Below are positions 5,337 through 9,674 of a DNA stretch of 9,674 bases, one piece after another. The translations under genes were made by a program, and so were the position numbers. The notes beneath the pieces are model-generated. The model was not told the origin of the DNA. It was given only the letters and a program-made list of their open reading frames with translations, and did no database searches. This stretch comes from Leptospiraceae bacterium UBA2033. GTDB lineage: Bacteria > Spirochaetota > Leptospiria > Leptospirales > Leptospiraceae. The stretch is taken from the NCBI GenBank assembly GCA_002333425.1, contig DDBL01000165.1, forward strand, positions 16,665-26,338. Reading direction: 5' to 3'. The first letter of the stretch is position 1. Every line of letters starts with the position of its first letter.

Positions 5337-7145
5337 ATGAATCGCAAAGATTTTTTAAAGTTCTCTTTAAAAGCAAGTGTGGCTACTGCCAGTTTGGCGA
5401 CTGGCGGAATTGTTGGCGGAAGTGCGTATTCCTTCTTTGCAAATGCTGAATACAAAAAACTATTTCCTCACATACCAGAAAATCACGTTAGTCTTTCGCC
5501 TAACGGTAAAACAGTTTGTATTTTAGGTGGTGGTCTTGCGGGATTACAAGCAGGTTGTGAATTAGCTGATAGAGGCTTTAAAGTAATCATTCTAGAAAAA
5601 ACCAATACTGCCGGTGGAAAACTCAAAACTTGGAAAGATAAACATTTTGCCAAAAAACATTTTGGTGAAAAAGGTTACTCGCGAGAACATGGACTTCATG
5701 CTATTTGGGGATTTTACAAAAACCTAAGAGAATTTCTCGGGCGACACAAAATTGAAATTAATCAGTTAGGAAAGGAAGATTCTTTTTACTATTTCATTTC
5801 CAAAAGAGGAGTTCAGAGTAAAATCCAAAATACCTCTTGGTCCGTCCCTTTTGATAGGATTGAGATGTATGACAACGGAGTTTATATTCCTTCGAGAGAA
5901 GATATAAATGTTCCTGCTTCTAATTTGTTTGAAACTTTAAAAACTTCCATGAAAATGTGGGGGTTCGATTTTTCAAATAAAGAAGATAGACTTTACCTAG
6001 ATAGTATTACTTTTTATGACTGGGCTGTGCAAAATGGTGTTAGTGTCGAATACATTAGGCATTTTTTTGATGCGTTAGCCGAAATGGGATTCTTTATGAC
6101 CACTAAAGAATGTTCCGCACTTGCTATTGTAAATTTTATGCGCCTCGGAAATCTTCCGAATGATTCGAAAGTAGATTTTTATAAATGGCCTCCCGATGAA
6201 ACTTTTATCAATCCAATGATAACTCATATTCAGTCCAAAGGTGGAGAGTTTTATTATAACCAAGAAATAACGAGTATTACCCGCGAGAATGGAAAAATTG
6301 TTTCCGTTGGGACGAATGAGAATTTTCCCAAAAAAGGAAAACGTTGTCGAGTGTGTGGAAACATGATGGGAGAAGGGGAATATGAACATTGTCCGTTTTG
6401 TGGGGCACATCATTCTGAGTTAGAAGATATTAAAGAAATGAAACCGAGTGCATTTAATGCGGATTATTTTATTTCTGCGATGGATATTCCGGGTGCTAAG
6501 AAATTTATCACGGGAACTGGGCTCGACAAAGACGACGAGTACTTTAAGCGGGCATCTCAATTGACCAATGCGCATATACTCTGTGTAAATCTGTTGTATG
6601 AAAATAGTGACGCTTGGAAAAAAAGATTTCCCGAAGGAAAGACAAGTGCCATGGATTTTATGCCAACTGGTTATGAGTATCTTGGTTTTACAAGCAACTG
6701 GTCAAGTAAACAAATCCCCGAACTTGCAGAAAAGAATATCGATTTAATTGAAGTGCAAGTTTGTAAATGGAAAGAACTTCTAAAATATTCTCACAAAGAG
6801 ATTGCGTCTATCGTTCACAATGAACTCAAATTAATTCTTCCTGAATTAAAAGATTATTCTGAATTTTATATCAATCACTGGGACACTTATACGGGATTTC
6901 GTCCTGGGGATGAAGCAAATCGTCCTGGGATTCAGTCACCTATTGAGAATTTACTTTTTATTGGAGATTGGGTTTTTATTGATCAACATTCTGTCTTTAT
7001 GGAAAGAACTAACGTAATGTCCAAGATGGTGACGAATCTCCTGCTAGAAAAAATCGGAAGCAAAGACGGAAAAATTACTATTCTAAAATCAGGAACCCCT
7101 GACTGGCCTACCGATATTCTAAAATATATTACTAGCATAAAGTAA
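5337..7145 (+). CDS. FAD-dependent amine-oxidase/phytoene-desaturase-like oxidoreductase with rubredoxin-like insert
   Basis: 602 residues. The leader has NRKDFLK followed by a hydrophobic Ala/Gly-rich stretch, resembling a Tat signal with Arg-Lys in place of twin Arg; it may export or anchor the protein. The FAD-binding Rossmann motif GGGLAG (64-69) is followed by LEK with acidic Glu87 and AGGKLKTW, as in flavin amine oxidases and phytoene desaturases. The C-terminal FAD motif is NLLFIGDWVF, then an ME-R helix. A four-cysteine module interrupts the enzyme: Cys337-x2-Cys340-x11-Cys352-x2-Cys355 (CRVCG...CPFCGAHH), very like the rubredoxin-type domain of rubrerythrins, so iron (or zinc) binding is expected. 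It starts 7 nt after the Lnb-like gene without a clear ribosome site, suggesting coupled translation. Substrate is unknown; carotenoid or other isoprenoid oxidation is one possibility. Confidence 0.82.
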   Translation: MNRKDFLKFSLKASVATASLATGGIVGGSAYSFFANAEYKKLFPHIPENHVSLSPNGKTVCILGGGLAGLQAGCELADRGFKVIILEKTNTAGGKLKTWKDKHFAKKHFGEKGYSREHGLHAIWGFYKNLREFLGRHKIEINQLGKEDSFYYFISKRGVQSKIQNTSWSVPFDRIEMYDNGVYIPSREDINVPASNLFETLKTSMKMWGFDFSNKEDRLYLDSITFYDWAVQNGVSVEYIRHFFDALAEMGFFMTTKECSALAIVNFMRLGNLPNDSKVDFYKWPPDETFINPMITHIQSKGGEFYYNQEITSITRENGKIVSVGTNENFPKKGKRCRVCGNMMGEGEYEHCPFCGAHHSELEDIKEMKPSAFNADYFISAMDIPGAKKFITGTGLDKDDEYFKRASQLTNAHILCVNLLYENSDAWKKRFPEGKTSAMDFMPTGYEYLGFTSNWSSKQIPELAEKNIDLIEVQVCKWKELLKYSHKEIASIVHNELKLILPELKDYSEFYINHWDTYTGFRPGDEANRPGIQSPIENLLFIGDWVFIDQHSVFMERTNVMSKMVTNLLLEKIGSKDGKITILKSGTPDWPTDILKYITSIK

Positions 7146-7169
7146 TAAAGCTTCGAAAATAAAAATTTT

Positions 7170-7373
7170 GCCACAGAGGCACAAAGACACAGAGAGTTTG
7201 GGGATTGCTTTAATTTTATTCCTATTCGTCGAAATAAATAGATCTAATGAAATATTTGGATCCAATTATCCTATTGCAATAGAAATAGTGACCAAGACTG
7301 AATTGCTAAAATGAACAGTATACTATAAAATGGACTCTCTTTAAATCACTCCGTGTCTTTGTGCCTCTGTGGC
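7170..7373. mobile_element. MITE-like element with 21-bp perfect terminal inverted repeats
   Basis: This lies in the 309-base gene-free gap 7146-7454. Arms 7170-7190 and 7353-7373 are perfect 21-bp inverted repeats; they extend to 27 bp (7170-7196 and 7347-7373) with two mismatches. The left arm contains three imperfect 8-base units: CCACAGAG, GCACAAAG and ACACAGAG (7171-7194). The roughly 150-bp interior has no open frame of note, so the element would be non-autonomous. CCACAGAG/GCACAAAG-type sequences are, from memory, common as interspersed intergenic repeats in many bacterial genomes. No target-site duplication is visible at the edges. It could also act as a transcript-end hairpin after the FAD-protein gene. 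Confidence 0.65.
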
Positions 7374-7418
7374 ATATCTTTTTACACAGTCCCTACCCAA
7401 TGGTATTTAGAAATTTCT

Positions 7419-7448
7419 TTGACAATCTAATCCATCTTTCATTTCTAT
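7419..7448 (+). promoter_or_regulatory. Possible promoter for the osmC-metZ unit
   Basis: A perfect TTGACA lies at 7419-7424, just outside the MITE-like element. A weak -10 (TTCTAT, 7443-7448) follows with an 18-nt spacer; TATATT at 7446-7451 is a better box but sits 21 nt away. Either would place the transcript start very close to, or even past, the ATG at 7455, and no Shine-Dalgarno motif is present, so a very short leader is possible. Confidence 0.3.
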
Positions 7449-7454
7449 ATTTAC

Positions 7455-7871
7455 ATGAAAGTAGAATTAAAACGTATTAATGAACCCTATCATTTTGAGG
7501 TAACAAACCAAACGGGCAACTCGATTCAAATTGACGCATCGCCTCAAATTGGTGGAACCGATAAAGGTGTTAGACCGATGGAACTTCTTCTCATGGGACT
7601 TGCAGGCTGTGCCAGCATTGATGTCATTAGCATTTTAAAAAAACAAAGATTTTCTATTTCGGATTTTAAAGTGACTGTTGATGGTGAAAGAGAAACAGGA
7701 AAAGATGCAAATCTTTTTACGGATATTGTAGTGAATTTTTTTGTCAAAGGGGACGTAGAAGAAGACAAACTCATTCGTGCCATTGAACTTTCTTTGGATA
7801 AATATTGTTCTGTAGCAAAGACTTTAGAAAAATCTGCTAAAATTTCTTACATCTACAAAATTGAGAGTTAA
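7455..7871 (+). CDS. OsmC/Ohr-family protein
   Basis: 138 residues, the normal length for a single-domain OsmC-family protein. Family features are G-G-T-D-K-G-V-R-P-M-E-L-L-L (about 33-46), the first conserved cysteine in GLAGCASIDV (Cys52) at the start of the central helix, and the second in DKYCSVAKT (Cys118). In Ohr and OsmC these two cysteines reduce organic hydroperoxides; YhfA-like relatives have less certain roles. There is no signal peptide, so it is cytoplasmic. The homoserine sulfhydrylase gene begins 2 nt after its stop, so the two are almost surely co-transcribed, linking thiol/peroxide chemistry to sulfur assimilation. The ATG has no obvious ribosome binding site but fits the family start. 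Confidence 0.88.
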   Translation: MKVELKRINEPYHFEVTNQTGNSIQIDASPQIGGTDKGVRPMELLLMGLAGCASIDVISILKKQRFSISDFKVTVDGERETGKDANLFTDIVVNFFVKGDVEEDKLIRAIELSLDKYCSVAKTLEKSAKISYIYKIES

Positions 7872-7873
7872 AC

Positions 7874-9058
7874 ATGCATTATCCTGAATCAGAAAATTTT
7901 GAAACAAAAGCAATTCGTATCCAGTCTGAAAGAACACAAAATAGAGAACACAGTGTTCCCATTTATATGACTTCTAGTTTTACATTTGAAGACGCAGAAC
8001 AAGCCCGCGCTTTGTTTGCCGATGAAATTCCAGGGAATATTTACACTCGTTTTTCTAATCCGAATAATAGTGAGTTTATACAAAAGGTTTGTGAATTGGA
8101 AGGCGCAGAAGATGGAATAGCCACTGCATCTGGAATGTCGGCTGTTTTTACAAGTCTTGCTGGACTTTTGAAATCGGGCGATCATATTCTTGTTTCAAGA
8201 TCGGTATTTGGTTCTACTCACCAGATTTTAACTCAGATTTTTCCGCGTTTTGGAATTGAATTTACTTATGCGGATATTGCAAAACCAGAAGAGTGGGAGA
8301 GTCTGATTCAAAACAATACTAAGATGGTTTTTGTGGAAACTCCCTCTAATCCGTCACTCGATTTAATTGATTTAGAGTGGCTTGGCAATCTAACTAAAAA
8401 ATACAAATTAATTCTAAATGTGGATAATTGTTTTTGTACTCCGTATTTGCAGCAACCGATAAAGTATGGAGCTGACTTAGTCATTCATTCAGGGACAAAG
8501 TATATGGATGGACAAGGTCGAGTGATTGGTGGGATAATTGTTGGGCGAAAAGATCTGATACAAGAAATTCGTTTTTTTGCACGTCACACAGGTCCTTCTC
8601 TTTCTCCTATGAATGCGTGGATACTCTCGAAAAGCCTCGAGACACTTTCGATTCGTATGGAACGTCATTCGCATAACGCATTAAATTTAGCAGAGTTTTT
8701 AGAAACAGAGACTGAAGTTGAAAAAGTGATTTATCCATTTCTTCCTTCGCATCCACAAAATGCACTCGCTAGAAGACAAATGAAATTAGGCGGTGGAATT
8801 GTAAGTTTTATTGTAAAAGGTGGAATTGATAGAGGAAGAAAATTTCTGAATTCATTGGAAATGTTTTCTCATTCAGCTAACTTAGGTGATACGCGCACAA
8901 TTGCCACACACCCTGCTTCAACTACACATTCTAAACTGACCGATGCAGAACGCAGTTTAGTTGGTATTAGCCCCGGACTTATTAGAATTTCTGTCGGTCT
9001 TGAGCACATAGATGATATTATCCGCGAAGTAAAAGATGCTTTGGAAAAATCTAGATAG
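7874..9058 (+). CDS. metZ: O-succinyl/O-acetylhomoserine sulfhydrylase (MetZ type), PLP enzyme
   Basis: 394 residues, full length for the Cys/Met-metabolism PLP enzyme family. Typical features are IYTRFSNPN (tetramer and phosphate site), an ASGMSAVF segment, VETPSNPSLDLIDL, NVDNCFCTPYLQQP with the PLP-ring Asp, and HSGTKYMDGQGRVIGG with the PLP lysine at Lys209. The DGQGR motif after the lysine is characteristic of MetZ-type O-succinylhomoserine sulfhydrylases, as opposed to cystathionine gamma-synthases. The C-terminal SLG-like region reads FSHSANLGDTRTIATHPAST, also family-typical. It makes homocysteine from an activated homoserine plus sulfide in methionine synthesis. The succinyl versus acetyl preference cannot be decided by eye. 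GAGAG at 7863-7867 is a reasonable ribosome site inside the end of osmC. The 3' end overlaps the convergent small gene by 8 nt. Confidence 0.9.
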   Translation: MHYPESENFETKAIRIQSERTQNREHSVPIYMTSSFTFEDAEQARALFADEIPGNIYTRFSNPNNSEFIQKVCELEGAEDGIATASGMSAVFTSLAGLLKSGDHILVSRSVFGSTHQILTQIFPRFGIEFTYADIAKPEEWESLIQNNTKMVFVETPSNPSLDLIDLEWLGNLTKKYKLILNVDNCFCTPYLQQPIKYGADLVIHSGTKYMDGQGRVIGGIIVGRKDLIQEIRFFARHTGPSLSPMNAWILSKSLETLSIRMERHSHNALNLAEFLETETEVEKVIYPFLPSHPQNALARRQMKLGGGIVSFIVKGGIDRGRKFLNSLEMFSHSANLGDTRTIATHPASTTHSKLTDAERSLVGISPGLIRISVGLEHIDDIIREVKDALEKSR

Positions 9059-9275
9059 TATTTTTTTCTAAGTATAATTTTTCATATATCAAACATTCCT
9101 GCATAAAGCTAACTGAAAAATTACAGGTTTTACAGTTAGCTTTTCCGTTACAGGTTAGAGCATCTCCCTTGACGTTTATTATTTCAAAATCTTCCGCAAA
9201 CTGGTTGTAAGATATAGATAGATACCTTTCTAACTCATATTTACATTCTTTACATTTGTTCGTTTTAATATCCAT
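9051..9275 (-). CDS. Small cysteine-rich protein, function unknown
   Basis: 74 residues with six cysteines: C8-x2-C11 near the N terminus, C42, C48-x2-C51, and C61. The paired CxxC motifs in a hydrophilic chain without signal peptide suggest a cytoplasmic zinc- or iron-sulfur-binding protein; I do not recognise the family. There is an internal echo, TCN at 41-43 and again at 50-52. A very strong Shine-Dalgarno sequence, GGAGG on the minus strand (9290 down to 9286), lies 10 nt upstream of the ATG, which argues that this is a real gene. It converges on metZ, overlapping its last 8 nt tail to tail. Confidence in a coding role is moderate; function is unknown. Confidence 0.62.
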   Translation of the reverse strand: MDIKTNKCKECKYELERYLSISYNQFAEDFEIINVKGDALTCNGKANCKTCNFSVSFMQECLIYEKLYLEKNTI

Positions 9276-9285
9276 GAACTTTCAC

Positions 9286-9290
9286 CCTCC
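9286..9290 (-). promoter_or_regulatory. Strong ribosome binding site for the small cysteine-rich gene
   Basis: On the minus strand this reads GGAGG, extended to GGAGGGTGA, with a 10-nt spacer to the ATG at 9275. It is the best Shine-Dalgarno match in the window and is the main evidence that the small gene is translated. Confidence 0.65.
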
Positions 9291-9366
9291 GGCTTATTTA
9301 CAACGAAGACACCGATAAATTTGACGAGCGAATTCTAATTTTATCCTAAAGAAATAACAAAAAGCC

Positions 9367-9394
9367 TTGCAAGTATTTTTCCTTTCTATAAAAT
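9367..9394 (+). promoter_or_regulatory. Candidate promoter for the truncated lipoprotein gene
   Basis: TTGCAA (9367-9372, 4 of 6) is followed after 16 nt by TAAAAT (9389-9394, 5 of 6). This places a start near 9401, about 20 nt before the ATG at 9422, with GGAAAG (9408-9413) between as ribosome site. Spacing of all parts is consistent. Confidence 0.5.
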
Positions 9395-9421
9395 GCTGTA
9401 AATTTTTGGAAAGTGTTTCCC

Positions 9422-9655
9422 ATGCCCCTGAAAATACTACTTGGTATATTAATTATTTTTATAACCTGTAAAGGAAATGATACGCAAAAAAATCCACCAA
9501 AGGCAGTGAAGGGTGTTTTGGATTTGTGGGCGCTTCGATACGATTGCCGTGATTTAACGGAATGCGTTGGAACTTCTTTCCCAAGCAGCAATCACTCAGC
9601 GACCGAATCTTCTCACGTAGGGGAACTGGACTACTGCATAAAAAGTGGACAATAA
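9422..9655 (+). pseudogene. Lipoprotein N-terminus running into a structured repeat (probable broken gene)
   Basis: The ATG at 9422 is preferred over the GTG at 9413 because GGAAAG (9408-9413) would be too close to the latter. The leader MPLKILLGILIIFITC gives a lipobox with Cys16, then a hydrophilic KGNDTQKNPPKAVKGVLDL segment that looks like a genuine lipoprotein N terminus. From about 9528 the frame enters a GC-richer region with nested inverted repeats, and the peptide becomes low-quality (Cys, Ser and His scattered) until a stop at 9653-9655. I infer that the original gene was longer and was interrupted by the repeat. The KGVLDL start resembles, from memory, lipoproteins with 7TMR-DISM-type sensor domains, but this is weak. 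A real 77-residue lipoprotein cannot be excluded. Confidence 0.5.
9528..9604. repeat. Structured inverted-repeat element inside the lipoprotein frame
   Basis: Outer arms 9528-9534 (GGGCGCT) and 9598-9604 (AGCGACC) pair at six of seven positions. Inner arms GATTGC (9542-9547) and GCAATC (9588-9593) pair perfectly. Two smaller hairpins fit inside: 9547-9560 (CCGT/ACGG) and 9567-9584 (TTGG/CCAA). The region is visibly richer in G+C than its flanks. The edges, GCTTCGATACG and CTCAGCGACC, resemble a type of interspersed bacterial intergenic repeat I have seen, but copy number here cannot be tested. Confidence 0.5.
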
Positions 9656-9674
9656 AATTAGGCTGCCTTTTCAT

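Noticed and set aside
6075..6413. Minus-strand 112-residue open frame inside the FAD-protein gene
   Set aside because: The forward frame has full FAD and four-Cys motifs here; the reverse frame has no recognisable features.
9105..9143. 11-bp perfect inverted repeat (AAAGCTAACTG ... CAGTTAGCTTT) with a 17-base loop
   Set aside because: It lies within the small cysteine-rich coding frame and has no T-run in either direction where a terminator is expected; likely chance, helped by repeated TCN codons.
9459..9674. Minus-strand open frame running off the right edge
   Set aside because: It is antisense to the lipoprotein leader and to the inverted repeat; no domain or ribosome site supports it.
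1..9674. CRISPR arrays, tRNA, rRNA, transposase genes or known anti-phage genes
   Set aside because: No regularly spaced direct repeats, cloverleaf-like sequence, rRNA motifs, transposase motifs or nuclease/defence domains were seen on either strand.

Overview
The window reads as chromosomal DNA of a spirochaete, most likely Leptospira or a close relative. The evidence is the AT-rich composition, the many lipoproteins with loose spirochaete-style lipoboxes, a TRL-like lipoprotein and a Lnb-like (DUF4105) protein. The genus is an inference from gene content; no rRNA or other marker gene is present.

Layout. 1-153 is the 3' end of a class I fructose-1,6-bisphosphatase gene. 154-320 is intergenic and carries a multi-hairpin element. 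321-1334 encodes a divergent Lgt-family membrane protein with a TTG start, followed 19 nt later by an ankyrin-repeat lipoprotein (1354-2391). 2422-2985 is a self-contained unit: a candidate promoter, a TRL-like lipoprotein gene (2506-2919) and a strong terminator. 3020-7145 looks like a three-gene operon: an alpha/beta-hydrolase-like lipoprotein, a Lnb-like (DUF4105) membrane protein with a Cys/His pair, and a phytoene-desaturase-like FAD protein that has a rubredoxin-like insert and a Tat-like leader. 7146-7454 has no gene but carries a MITE-like element with 21-bp perfect inverted ends. 7455-9058 is a two-gene unit of an OsmC-family protein and a MetZ-type homoserine sulfhydrylase. A small cysteine-rich protein (9275-9051, minus) converges on metZ. 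The right end (9422 onward) starts a lipoprotein whose reading frame runs into a structured, GC-richer repeat.

How the genes may work together. Two genes resemble lipoprotein-acylation enzymes (Lgt-like and Lnb-like), and four encoded products have lipoprotein signal peptides, so the window has an envelope and lipoprotein theme. The 3020-7145 operon is the best candidate for an undescribed system. It joins a surface or periplasmic Ser-hydrolase, a thiol acyltransferase-like enzyme and an exported or membrane-anchored FAD/rubredoxin-like redox enzyme, which would suit acyl-lipid or isoprenoid chemistry in the envelope. That function is inference only. The osmC-metZ pair belongs to sulfur assimilation and peroxide or thiol chemistry. 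Three different structured repeats lie at 228-307, 7170-7373 and 9528-9604.
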